Assembly (NCBI RefSeq): GCF_032595355.1
Contig: NZ_JASMWN010000003.1
Span: 1 to 64,000, forward strand
Source of the DNA: Sedimentitalea todarodis
GTDB taxonomy: Bacteria > Pseudomonadota > Alphaproteobacteria > Rhodobacterales > Rhodobacteraceae
Reading direction: 5' to 3'
Length of the DNA stretch: 64,000 nucleotides
The position numbers and the translations under genes were made by a program. The notes beneath the pieces are model-generated. The model searched no databases, had not been told where the DNA came from, and saw only the letters and a list, made by a program, of their open reading frames with translations. Positions 1-7,597 of the stretch are shown here, piece by piece; position 1 is the first letter of the stretch, and each line of letters starts with the position of its first letter.

Positions 1-77
1 GCCACCAGAATGCGCACCCGGCCTCACGGCGAATGTTCCATTCGCCTGTCAGCCAATGGTATGGACGGAAAAATCAT
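1..77 (-). pseudogene. tnpB: IS66 tnpB (Orf2) 5' fragment interrupted by an in-frame stop
   Basis: The start ATG (77-75) overlaps the tnpA stop codon in an ATGA arrangement. The reading begins MIFPS, as in many IS66 TnpB proteins, but then runs through about a dozen foreign codons to a TGA at 26-24. Immediately after the stop the same frame reads GRVRILVA, which is the expected continuation of TnpB. The extra stretch contains a perfect 8-bp hairpin (28-46). This looks like a small palindromic insertion that breaks the gene, unless translation restarts at the GTG just downstream. The rest of the gene is outside the window. Confidence 0.5.
28..46. repeat. Perfect small palindrome inside tnpB
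   Basis: GGCGAATG and CATTCGCC flank a 3-base loop. The hairpin lies in the segment that separates the normal TnpB N-terminus from its continuation. Weaker flanking complementarity (GGC...GCC) extends the arms across a mismatched stretch. Confidence 0.6.
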
Positions 78-490
78 GCGCCACCCCCGAGAGCACGCAC
101 AATTTCCGCAATCCGGCCCGTAGATGTGGCACCATCCAGCCGGACAGAAACCGACCCGGCCATGATCTCGATTGCCTGATGCGCCGCTTCAGCAGCTTCG
201 ACCGGCGAAGGCGGTTCGACATCGAAAACCACCAACGGGGCGAACTCCGCCCCGGCATCCGGCGCTGGCAGAACAAGGTCGCCATCCCTGGCCATCCGCC
301 GCCACGCCGACAGGTGGTTCGGACGCAGATCGTATTTGCGCGCCACCTCATTCACCGTCGCGCCCGGCACCAGCGTTTCCGCCACAATCCGCGCTTTCAC
401 GCCATCCGGCAACCGTCGATGCCCGCTAACTGAGACTTCGACACCCAGACCTTTGAGAAACTCTCTCGTAGTCTCCATTGAGAAACTCAC
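74..490 (-). CDS. tnpA: IS66 family transposase accessory protein TnpA (Orf1)
   Basis: This 138-residue protein has the IS66 OrfA layout. An N-terminal helix-turn-helix of the IS3/IS66 type (about residues 25-70, with GATVNEVARKYDLRPNHLSAW) should bind DNA. A C-terminal part ends in the IS66-typical VSVRLDGAT and EIVRALGG segments. IS66 elements need TnpA, TnpB and the DDE transposase TnpC; only this gene is complete here. The start ATG follows GGAGGTGAG at good spacing. The stop overlaps the tnpB start by 3 bases, suggesting translational coupling. The gene itself looks intact. Confidence 0.9.
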   Translation of the reverse strand: MSFSMETTREFLKGLGVEVSVSGHRRLPDGVKARIVAETLVPGATVNEVARKYDLRPNHLSAWRRMARDGDLVLPAPDAGAEFAPLVVFDVEPPSPVEAAEAAHQAIEIMAGSVSVRLDGATSTGRIAEIVRALGGGA

Positions 491-582
491 CTCCTGTCAT
501 CCAACAGGCCTTGAACCTCAAATCACACCGAACTCAGGAAGGTGGGCTTCAGACACCGCATACCAATCAACGGACGGGCGGT

Positions 583-1200
583 CTAGCTATCCGGTTCGAT
601 CAACCCGAGACCGCGCAGGTAAATCCCGATGCCGGATTCAAGCAGTTCTTCGGGCGGAAAAGGCGAGCGGTTGCCCGGCGTGGCGCGGGCGTAAAGCTCC
701 ACGACCCCGTGGCTGAGTGCCCAGATATGGGCACTGAACATCGAGGCGGGAGGGCGTTTCTCGGGGGGGATATGTTCCGAGAGATCCGCAGCGGCGCGTT
801 CCAGCACATCGCGAGCACGCGCCGAGGCCACCGCCAGTTCCGGCGTTCGGTTCACGGAAATCCCGCTTTCAAACATCGAGATGTAATGGCCCGGATGCTT
901 GCGGGCAAAAGCCAGATAGGCACGGCCCGTCGCTTCGAATGCAGCCAGTGCCGAGGGCTGGCCCTTGTCATAAGCGTATTGCATGAGATCGGCGAACATC
1001 TCGAACCCCTGGCGCGCGGCCTCGGCAATCAGGTCCTCGCGCCCTTCGAAGTGACGGTAGACGGCAGCCGGGGTGACACCCGCCTGTTTTGCGGCTTCCG
1101 ACAGGGTAAAGCCGGTCGGCCCCTTGACCTCGATCAACTCCAGCGCGGCATCGATCAGGGCCTGGCGCAGGTTGCCATGATGGTAGCCGCGCTTAGACAT
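583..1200 (-). CDS. TetR/AcrR family regulator with WHG-type C-terminal domain
   Basis: This 205-residue repressor-type protein has an N-terminal TetR helix-turn-helix (about residues 10-55, including LSEAAKQAGVTPAAVYRHF). The C-terminal ligand domain resembles the WHG (TetR_C_33) group, with KHPGHYISMFESG. The chosen ATG gives the family-typical start MSKRGYHHGNLR; a longer frame upstream lacks that signature. The start overlaps the end of the polyphosphate kinase gene by 8 bases, so the two are probably co-transcribed. The ligand and targets are unknown, and autoregulation or control of ppk2 is only an inference from the overlap. Confidence 0.85.
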   Translation of the reverse strand: MSKRGYHHGNLRQALIDAALELIEVKGPTGFTLSEAAKQAGVTPAAVYRHFEGREDLIAEAARQGFEMFADLMQYAYDKGQPSALAAFEATGRAYLAFARKHPGHYISMFESGISVNRTPELAVASARARDVLERAAADLSEHIPPEKRPPASMFSAHIWALSHGVVELYARATPGNRSPFPPEELLESGIGIYLRGLGLIEPDS

Positions 1201-2062
1201 CCCAGATGTCCGGTCCGCCGCAAATCTTGTCATCGATATGACCCAGGGCCTTGTCGTTCTTGCGCTTGTAATCCAGGGCATCCAGAACAGCGCGAATCGC
1301 GTTCAGCCGCGCGCGACGCTTGTCGTCCGAGCGGACAATGGTCCATGGCGTCACTTTGGTATGGGTCCGGTTCAAGGTTTCGCTGATCGCGTCGGAATAG
1401 GCGTCCCATTTCTTCAGGCCGTCGACATCGATCTTGCTCAGCTTCCATTGCTTCAGCGGATCCGATTCCCGTGACAGGAACCGGCGCAATTGTTCGGCAC
1501 GACCAACATTTATCCAGAACTTGAAGAGCAGAATTCCGTCATCGACCAGCGCCTGTTCGAACGGCGTGACCTGATGGAAAAAGCGTTCGCGTTCCGCATC
1601 GGTGCAAAAACCGTGCACCTTTTCCACCACCGCGCGATTGTACCAGCTGCGATCAAAGAACGTGATTTCGCCGGCCGAGGGCAGGTGATCAATGTAGCGT
1701 TGGAAATACCACTGGCTTTGTTCCGCATCCGAGGGTTTGGACAGCGCGATCACCTTGGCGCCACGCGGGTTCAGGTTTTCGCGGAACCGTTTGATGGTCC
1801 CGCCCTTGCCGGATGCATCGCGGCCTTCGAACACGATGACGATGCGCTGCCCGCTCGCTTTCACCCAGGCCTGCATCTTTACCAGTTCGATCTGCAGCGT
1901 GCGCAATTCCTTTTCATAGACCTTGCGGGCGAGCCGCTCGCTATGCGGATAGCTGGAAGACAGGATATCGCCCTTTTCCGCACGCTTGATCGCGTTTCTG
2001 ATCTCTTCGGGCGCGTCGTTCTTGAAAAAGGCACTGATCGCGCCGTCAAACGGGAGGTCCAT
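1193..2062 (-). CDS. ppk2: Polyphosphate kinase 2 (PPK2 family)
   Basis: PPK2 enzymes transfer phosphate between polyphosphate and nucleotides in the cytoplasm. This 289-residue protein carries a Walker A motif GRDASGKGG (about residues 80-88), a Walker B segment FFDRSWYNR (about 135-143) and a lid region RESDPLKQWKLS, all typical of the family and at the usual length for a one-domain class I PPK2. The ATG at 2062 has AAAGGA seven bases upstream; a TTG two codons earlier is too close to that site. It overlaps the downstream TetR gene by 8 bases. Whether ADP or GDP is preferred cannot be told. Confidence 0.93.
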   Translation of the reverse strand: MDLPFDGAISAFFKNDAPEEIRNAIKRAEKGDILSSSYPHSERLARKVYEKELRTLQIELVKMQAWVKASGQRIVIVFEGRDASGKGGTIKRFRENLNPRGAKVIALSKPSDAEQSQWYFQRYIDHLPSAGEITFFDRSWYNRAVVEKVHGFCTDAERERFFHQVTPFEQALVDDGILLFKFWINVGRAEQLRRFLSRESDPLKQWKLSKIDVDGLKKWDAYSDAISETLNRTHTKVTPWTIVRSDDKRRARLNAIRAVLDALDYKRKNDKALGHIDDKICGGPDIWDV

Positions 2063-2111
2063 AGACAAATCCTTTTGTCTGTCTTTTCAGTAATATGGGA
2101 TGTTAAGGGCC

Positions 2112-3065
2112 TTAACGCAAACCCGCACGTTTCGCGGCACGGTCGATTGCCGCCACAATGTCGTCCTCGGACGTGTGCTGCGGCATGTGCCCGATCCCCT
2201 CCAGTCGGGTCAGAACTGCGCCCGGAATTTGATGAACCAGCTTTTCCGAGTGAACGGACAGGCCGACCGTATCGTCGGAGCTGCCGTGAACGATTTCGGT
2301 GGGCACGGTGATCCGGGCGTAATCCGCGACCTGAGCCTTGATTTCGTCCAGCAGGTTGGCGCGCTGATCGGCATTGGCGCGCATGGACACCCGGCGCAAG
2401 GTCAGAGCGGCCCCGATCTGAGCCGCGTAACCATCTGGCGGGCTTTGCGGTTCAAAGACCGATGCAATGGCCCGATCAATGCGGTCCTCGCTCACAAAGG
2501 CGGTGATCATCGGCACCACGATCCGGCTGCCCCACCAGGACGAGGTCACCCGATAGAGCGGGTCAAGCGGCGTGGTCCAGGGGTTCGAGGGCGCGGCAAC
2601 CGGAACAAGGGCCGCAAGGCTGTCGGGGTGATCCGTTGCCCAGGCCAGCGCCACCGCGCCACCATAGCTGTGGCCCACAACAATCGGATTCTCGGCCCCG
2701 AGGTGTTGCGCGGCCTGTCTGAGCAGATCCGCCTGCTGGCGCAACGTGGCTCCGGTATTGTTCAGCCGGTCGGTATAGCCAAGCCCGGGGCGATCAATGA
2801 CAAAAACGCGGTAGTTCTTGGCCAGACGCGGCGCCAGCGAAAAGGTCAGGTCCCGCGTGTTGCCGCTCGCGCCATGGATCAAGACCACTGCGGGTCCGTT
2901 GCCCATCACCACCGCATGCACGTCGGTTTCGCCGACACGGATGATCTGCCCCTGCGGCGGAAAGCGGATTTCGGCCTGCTCCTCCTGTCGGTGGGCGCGC
3001 ACCAGAACGATGGTCCAGAATAGCGCCAGCGCCGCGAGAATCAGTATGAGTGCTTTGACAGCCAT
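2112..3065 (-). CDS. Membrane-anchored alpha/beta-fold hydrolase
   Basis: An N-terminal hydrophobic segment (about residues 2-22) should anchor or export the protein, followed by an alpha/beta-hydrolase domain. The nucleophile is Ser133 in GHSYGG. The oxyanion motif is HGASG (about 64-68), and the acid and histidine are likely in HGSSDDTV and GIGHMPQH near the C-terminus. The substrate is unknown; an esterase or haloperoxidase-like role is possible. The ATG at 3065 is chosen; a TTG four codons upstream overlaps the metA stop. It lies directly behind metA, so co-transcription is likely. Confidence 0.85.
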   Translation of the reverse strand: MAVKALILILAALALFWTIVLVRAHRQEEQAEIRFPPQGQIIRVGETDVHAVVMGNGPAVVLIHGASGNTRDLTFSLAPRLAKNYRVFVIDRPGLGYTDRLNNTGATLRQQADLLRQAAQHLGAENPIVVGHSYGGAVALAWATDHPDSLAALVPVAAPSNPWTTPLDPLYRVTSSWWGSRIVVPMITAFVSEDRIDRAIASVFEPQSPPDGYAAQIGAALTLRRVSMRANADQRANLLDEIKAQVADYARITVPTEIVHGSSDDTVGLSVHSEKLVHQIPGAVLTRLEGIGHMPQHTSEDDIVAAIDRAAKRAGLR

Positions 3066-3073
3066 ACTCCTAA

Positions 3074-4012
3074 TCAAGCGCGCAGATCAGTCGTTTCCAG
3101 TCCTATTTTTTCGATATCGAACGGCGTGGTCTCGTAGACCTCGTTGATCCAGTTGCCATAGAGCAGGTGCGCGTGGCTGCGCCAGCGGTTTTGCGGCGGT
3201 TTGGTCGGATCGTCGCCGGGGTAGTAGTTGATCGGGACATTGATCGCGGTGCCCTCGGCCACGTCGCGGTCATACTCCTGTTTCAGGGTGTCGCTGTCAT
3301 ACTCGAAATGGTTGAAGATATAGAGCGCACGATGCGCCCGGTCCTCGACCAGACAGGGTCCGACCTCGTCACTGCCCAGCAGTGTCTTCAGCCCGTTGGC
3401 GGCATCGATCTCATCCTGCCTCATCTCGGTCCAGCGCGATACAGGGATCACGCAGATATCGGAAAACCCGCGCAGATAGGGTGATGCCGGGGCAAGATTG
3501 TTGTGCCCGAAACAGCCAAACGCCTTGTGGTCCAGCATATGTTTCCTGACGCCATGAAAATGGTTGATCATCGCCATCCCGCCCCAGCAGACACCAAGCG
3601 TGGAATGCACGTTGGTCTGGGTCCACTCGAAGATCTCCGAGATTTCATCCCAATAAGTTACCTGATCGAATTCAAGGTGTTCGATCGGGGCGCCGGTGAT
3701 GATCAGCCCGTCGAACTTCGTATCGCGCAACTCGGAGAACGGACGATAGAAACTCTCCATGTGACCAGATGCGGTGGTCTTGGTCTGGTGCTCGGACATG
3801 CGGATCAGGCTGAATTCGATCTGCAACGGGGTGGCCCCGATCAGGCGTGCAAACTGGGTCTCGGTCTGGATCTTCTTGGGCATCAGGTTCAAGAGCCCGA
3901 TATGCAGAGGCCGGATATCCTGACGCGCGGCCTGATCCTCGGCCATGACCATGACGCCTTCACGGGTCAGAACATCGTAGGCGGGCAGGTCGGCGGGAAT
4001 CTTGATGGGCAT
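3074..4012 (-). CDS. metAA: Homoserine O-acetyltransferase, MetA type
   Basis: This enzyme acylates homoserine in methionine synthesis. From the ATG at 4012 the catalytic residues fall exactly on canonical MetA numbering: Cys142 in GVCWGG, and His235 and Glu237 in IFNHFEYD. That supports this start over a TTG five codons earlier. Residue 111 is glutamate (TGAPIEHLEF). In the MetA family Glu111 marks acetyl-CoA use and Gly111 succinyl-CoA use, so acetyl transfer is predicted despite the usual succinyltransferase name. The 312-residue length is normal. I looked for a SAM-II riboswitch upstream and saw no convincing match. Confidence 0.94.
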   Translation of the reverse strand: MPIKIPADLPAYDVLTREGVMVMAEDQAARQDIRPLHIGLLNLMPKKIQTETQFARLIGATPLQIEFSLIRMSEHQTKTTASGHMESFYRPFSELRDTKFDGLIITGAPIEHLEFDQVTYWDEISEIFEWTQTNVHSTLGVCWGGMAMINHFHGVRKHMLDHKAFGCFGHNNLAPASPYLRGFSDICVIPVSRWTEMRQDEIDAANGLKTLLGSDEVGPCLVEDRAHRALYIFNHFEYDSDTLKQEYDRDVAEGTAINVPINYYPGDDPTKPPQNRWRSHAHLLYGNWINEVYETTPFDIEKIGLETTDLRA

Positions 4013-4179
4013 TGGCTCTGCTTTCAAGGAAATTGAACGGGTTAGATAGTACGGTGTTGCTGTGGTGCCAAGGGGGCTTGGTCCGGCGGATCAGGACAGT
4101 CAGGGGAAGACAGAAAAAGATGCTGGTGATAACTGTAGTGTGAACGAAGGAGAGCGCGCTGAATGAACTGGAATGGGCT

Positions 4180-4755
4180 ATGAGAACGTGCTGGATCGCG
4201 GCGCTGATCTGCCTTGCAGCCTCGGTCGCACAGGCGCAGTCCGGGGATCCGATGGAGCAACAGCGATGTATCTGGCGGTGTCTGGCGGGTTCGCCCGGTG
4301 CCCATAGTGCCCAATACAATCAATGCGTCGAGAGACTCTGCGTACAGCGACCGACACCGCAATATTCCGCGCCAGCGGTCGGATCGCCCTGGAAAAGTGG
4401 TTTGGCGGCCGACGGTGTCACCCAATTTGCCGGCGTCGATGCGGGGCAGGCGAATGGCACGGGATTCTACTATATGTGTGATCGCCAGGGGCAGAGCTAT
4501 CTGATGCTGTATCGCCATCAGGGTCCGCCCGGATTGCTGCGGTTTCGGATCGGTGCGCAGCAGTTCACGGTTCCGTTCGATCGCTCACGCGGGGAACTGA
4601 CCATGAATGTCATACCGGGTGGACAGTTTCTGAATGCGCTGATCTATGGACAATCTGCCTGGATCAGCGACATGCGCGGCAGCCATGTCATGAGCGTGAA
4701 CCTGCAGGGCGCCGCCGCGGCCTTGCAAGGTGCGATTGCGGCCTGCCGTGGCTAA
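4180..4755 (+). CDS. Secreted protein of unknown function
   Basis: This 191-residue protein has a clear Sec signal peptide (residues 1-19, cleavage after AQA). An early cysteine pattern follows (CIWRCLAG and CVERLC), and two further cysteines lie downstream. The periplasmic part is otherwise featureless to me. It could be disulfide-bonded. The gene stands alone on the plus strand, divergent from metA. Its TAA stop (4753-4755) lies in the left end of a palindromic repeat that fills the space to the next, convergent gene. No family was recognised. Confidence 0.7.
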   Translation: MRTCWIAALICLAASVAQAQSGDPMEQQRCIWRCLAGSPGAHSAQYNQCVERLCVQRPTPQYSAPAVGSPWKSGLAADGVTQFAGVDAGQANGTGFYYMCDRQGQSYLMLYRHQGPPGLLRFRIGAQQFTVPFDRSRGELTMNVIPGGQFLNALIYGQSAWISDMRGSHVMSVNLQGAAAALQGAIAACRG

Positions 4756-4855
4756 GGCGTTTCGCGCTGACCCGATCACCGAACGCGGCCCGAGGCACAG
4801 ATTTCAACGCGTTTGGTGAAAGAAGAGGGACCAGACCAAACGCGAAACGCCCTAG
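4752..4855. repeat. Dispersed palindromic repeat, copy A
   Basis: This 104-bp unit is bounded by CTAAGGCGTTTCGCG on the left and CGCGAAACGCCCTAG on the right, which are near-perfect terminal inverted repeats. It has an inner stem (TCACCGAACGC with GCGTTTGGTGA) and the core AGATTTCAACGCG. It exactly fills the gap between two convergent genes. The TAA of the left gene and the TAG of the right gene lie in its two ends. It matches copies B (42246-42349) and C (45042-45143). It may act as a bidirectional terminator or be a small mobile element. Confidence 0.8.
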
Positions 4856-5712
4856 GCGCGCTCGGCGATTGCGTTTGTGATCAGCGTGTCAAAATCCTGC
4901 GTATCCCGCACCGACGCGATTTGATCGGCCGTTACCGTCACGCCCCATCGGGCCATCGCCTCGTAGCGCGGCTGGCGGTGTGCAAGCGCTTGCGCATAGG
5001 TCCAGCGGATGAAGGCATCCGGATCAATATCGCGCTCCAGTATATTGTTATCGCTTAGATATGTTTCCCACATTCGAGTCAGGAAATCGGGTTGATAGGA
5101 CATCGGCTTGGGTGCCTTGTCAAAGCGGCGGATCAGGTCGCGGGTATGGGCCTCGTCGCCCTTGATCCAGACCATCAGCGCATGTTGCGACAGCTCGGAC
5201 AGGAGCGGATCGTCGGGGTCGTCCGCGTCGACCCATTCGCAGATCGATCCCCCGGTGTCGCAGATAAAGTTGGAGTAGCCATAAAGGCGTTGCGCACGAT
5301 CAATGAAGTACTCGGTATCCAGCAGCGCATGAACTTCCGCCTGCCGGAACTGTTCCTGACGACGACGGTATTCTTCCATGGTCAGCCCGCCCTTGTCGGG
5401 ATTGCCGGGCTTGCCCAGATAGGCGGACACCGGTGTCAGGTTGGCAAAGCTGATGTTCGATCCGATATAGATCGAATCCGACAGCAGCAGGTCGCGCAGA
5501 AACGGCACCTTCATCGCCTCGGCCTTGGCGTTGTCGGCGATGTATTCACCCATGTAACGGGTGCCGATGCGGTAATCGATGCTGTAGTGAAACCAGCCGC
5601 CGGAATCCCGCAGCATCTGGCTGATATGGGTCTTGCCAAGGCCGGACATGCCAAAGAAGAGAATGCGTTTTGTCGGTGATGCGCGCCAGTCCTGCGCCGA
5701 TTTGTAGATCAT
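4852..5712 (-). CDS. P-loop nucleotide-binding protein of unknown function
   Basis: This 286-residue protein has a Walker A motif GMSGLGKT at residues 21-28, right at the N-terminus, with preceding strand RILFF. The layout resembles P-loop kinases of the nucleoside/nucleotide kinase type. An acidic-aromatic stretch (FICDTGGSICEWVDADD, about residues 152-168) may supply the Walker B or substrate site. There is no membrane segment. Start ATG 5712 is preceded by AGGGACGGG. The stop codon TAG is supplied by the end of repeat copy A. No substrate is suggested by the neighbours. The family is seen in related alphaproteobacteria but has no function that I can name. Confidence 0.75.
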   Translation of the reverse strand: MIYKSAQDWRASPTKRILFFGMSGLGKTHISQMLRDSGGWFHYSIDYRIGTRYMGEYIADNAKAEAMKVPFLRDLLLSDSIYIGSNISFANLTPVSAYLGKPGNPDKGGLTMEEYRRRQEQFRQAEVHALLDTEYFIDRAQRLYGYSNFICDTGGSICEWVDADDPDDPLLSELSQHALMVWIKGDEAHTRDLIRRFDKAPKPMSYQPDFLTRMWETYLSDNNILERDIDPDAFIRWTYAQALAHRQPRYEAMARWGVTVTADQIASVRDTQDFDTLITNAIAERA

Positions 5713-5758
5713 CAAACCCGTCCCTTTTTCGCCTAGCTACTCAGCGAGGCGGGCGGGG

Positions 5759-6661
5759 TCAATTGCGCCGTTTCCCGAGCGTTCCGTTCAGGATCAGCAA
5801 ACCCAGAGCCAGCAGCGCAAAGCCGGCATAGGCACGGGGGTGAAGCTCTTCGCCGAGCACCAGAGCGCCGAGGATGATGGCTACGGGCGGAATCAGAAGC
5901 GTGACCAGCATCAGGTTGCCGCTGCCAGCCATCGCAAGGACGCGGTAGTAGAGCAGATAGGCCCCCGCCGTGGCAATCAGCGCGTAGTAGGCGATGGCCG
6001 CCCATGTGACCGGTTGCAGATCGAGGGAGATGGGACCGTCAATGACCAGTGCGGCAGGCAGAAGGATCAGGGTCGATCCGGTCAGCATCCCGGCGGCGGC
6101 GATCTGTGGCGGCAGATGACCGAGGCGCGCACGGGCCCAGGCACTCGCAAAGGCATAGCTGACGGTGCCAGCGAGGACGGCAAGCTGCGCGGTGCTGCGC
6201 AGATCAAAGGTCGCGAGATTGGACAGGCCAATGGCGGTGGCAACACCGAGAAAGCCCAGTCCGACACCCATTGCCTTGCGTGGTGTCAGGCGCTCGTCGG
6301 CAAAGACGACGGCGGCAACAAGCACGCCAAAGATCGCGGTAGCGGCGTTCAGGATCGAGGTCAGGCCGGTTTCGATATAGAGTTGCCCCCAGCTCATCAG
6401 GCCAAAGGGGATGACGTTGTTCAACATCCCCATGACCAGAAACGCGCCCCAGACGCGCGGTTCGCGCGGGATTGGCAAGCGTGCGGCGAACACCACAACC
6501 CACAAGACCAGCATCGCCCAGCCGGTCCGGTGCAGCACCGCCGTGACCACCGGAACTTCGTCAAGCGCAATGCGGATCGCCAGAAACGAGCCGCCCCAGA
6601 ACAAACCAAGCAGCAACAATTCGGCCCAGGCCCGCGGAGAAATGATCTTTTGATTCGTCAT
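5759..6661 (-). CDS. EamA (DMT superfamily) permease
   Basis: This 300-residue integral membrane protein has about ten hydrophobic segments in two EamA halves. The N-terminal half contains LLLLGLFWGGSFLAIRIAL and the second half starts near TAQLAVLAGTVSYAFASAWA. Drug/metabolite transporters of this size export amino acids or other small metabolites; the substrate is not predictable. It lies 18 bases downstream of a second EamA gene on the same strand, so the two probably form one transcription unit. They are too different to be a recent duplication. Confidence 0.88.
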   Translation of the reverse strand: MTNQKIISPRAWAELLLLGLFWGGSFLAIRIALDEVPVVTAVLHRTGWAMLVLWVVVFAARLPIPREPRVWGAFLVMGMLNNVIPFGLMSWGQLYIETGLTSILNAATAIFGVLVAAVVFADERLTPRKAMGVGLGFLGVATAIGLSNLATFDLRSTAQLAVLAGTVSYAFASAWARARLGHLPPQIAAAGMLTGSTLILLPAALVIDGPISLDLQPVTWAAIAYYALIATAGAYLLYYRVLAMAGSGNLMLVTLLIPPVAIILGALVLGEELHPRAYAGFALLALGLLILNGTLGKRRN

Positions 6662-6679
6662 TCCGCCATAAGGTGGCAG

Positions 6680-7558
6680 TCAGCCGCCGCTGGCGACCCG
6701 GATCTTGCGGGTTTCTGACACGATGTTCAGATAGTTGGCGGCAAAGATCACCGCCGCGCCGACAAACACCCAGACATCCAGCGCCTCGTTGTATAGCAGC
6801 ATGCCGACCACCGCGATCGTGGGAAGCCTCGCAAAGTCGATCGGCATGACAACGGTCGCGGGCGCGATGGCCAGTGCGTTGGTGATGCAGAAGTGTGCGA
6901 GCAGGCCGCCAAGCGCAATGACGACCAGCCAGGGCGCCGTTTGCATGTCTGGCAGGGCGATATCACCATCAAACCCCGCAGCCAGCAAGCCAAAGCCCAG
7001 CTGCATGAGCGTCAGCCAGAACATGATGCAGCCAACACTGTCCGTCCGGGTCAGCCGTTTGGTGAACATGCCGGTGAAGGCAAAGAAGATCGCCGCTGAT
7101 GCCGCCGCCATGATGCCGATGTTGATGGTGTCCGGGCTGGGCCGCGCGACGATGAGAATACCGACAAAACCAAGTGCTGCTGAGAAGGCGCGCATCGGTG
7201 TCAGCCGTTCACCCAGTACCAGCGGAGACAGAATGATGATCCACAGCGGCGATGTGAATTCCAGCGCAAAGACCTGAGCGAGCGGAATGACGGTGATCGC
7301 GTAGAACCACAGGTTCTGGCCGCTGAAATGCACGAGATTGCGCAGGAAATGCAGCCCGATCCGCTGTCGTGAAATCTGGCCCAAGGTGCCGGTCAGAGCC
7401 AGGATCGCGACGACGATGACCACGCCGATGGCGCTGCGGTACATCATGATTTCAAAGGTATCGAGCGCAAAGCTGACCTCGCGCCCGGCCACTGCCATCG
7501 AGGAGAACGAAGCAATGGCCCCGGTCATCCAGAGAGCAGCCTTGAGCGTGGTATTCAT
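6680..7558 (-). CDS. EamA (DMT superfamily) permease
   Basis: This 292-residue protein has ten predicted membrane helices and an EamA repeat structure. It includes the family-typical first-half segment FTSPLWIIILSPLVLGERLT and a second-half LAHFCITNALAIAPATVV. It resembles the S-adenosylmethionine/RhtA-like branch of DMT exporters in general layout, but no substrate can be assigned. It begins 39 bases after the end of guaA and is followed by the other EamA gene. Confidence 0.88.
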   Translation of the reverse strand: MNTTLKAALWMTGAIASFSSMAVAGREVSFALDTFEIMMYRSAIGVVIVVAILALTGTLGQISRQRIGLHFLRNLVHFSGQNLWFYAITVIPLAQVFALEFTSPLWIIILSPLVLGERLTPMRAFSAALGFVGILIVARPSPDTINIGIMAAASAAIFFAFTGMFTKRLTRTDSVGCIMFWLTLMQLGFGLLAAGFDGDIALPDMQTAPWLVVIALGGLLAHFCITNALAIAPATVVMPIDFARLPTIAVVGMLLYNEALDVWVFVGAAVIFAANYLNIVSETRKIRVASGG

Positions 7559-7597
7559 CGCGTCAAACCGGATTCTGCCACGAGGCCATCGCGCCGG

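Larger units (their letters stand above)
1..563 (-). mobile_element. IS66-family insertion sequence, one end
   Basis: An IS66-type tnpA (74-490) is followed at its stop by an overlapping tnpB start, which is the usual IS66 order. The element runs off the left window edge. Its outer end probably lies near 563, where the minus strand reads GTATGCGGTGTCTGAAGCCC, reminiscent of IS66 terminal repeats that begin with GTA. The TetR stop codon follows 20 bases later. The terminal repeat is inferred by eye, and its partner lies outside the window, so the boundary and any 8-bp target duplication are unverified. Confidence 0.55.

Noticed and set aside
478..1386. Long plus-strand open frame over the TetR gene
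   Set aside because: It is a high-GC mirror frame with no conserved sequence; the minus strand encodes a clear TetR protein.
4013..4179. SAM-II riboswitch upstream of metA
   Set aside because: Alphaproteobacterial metA genes often carry one, but I could not fit the pseudoknot pattern or its conserved segments to this leader.
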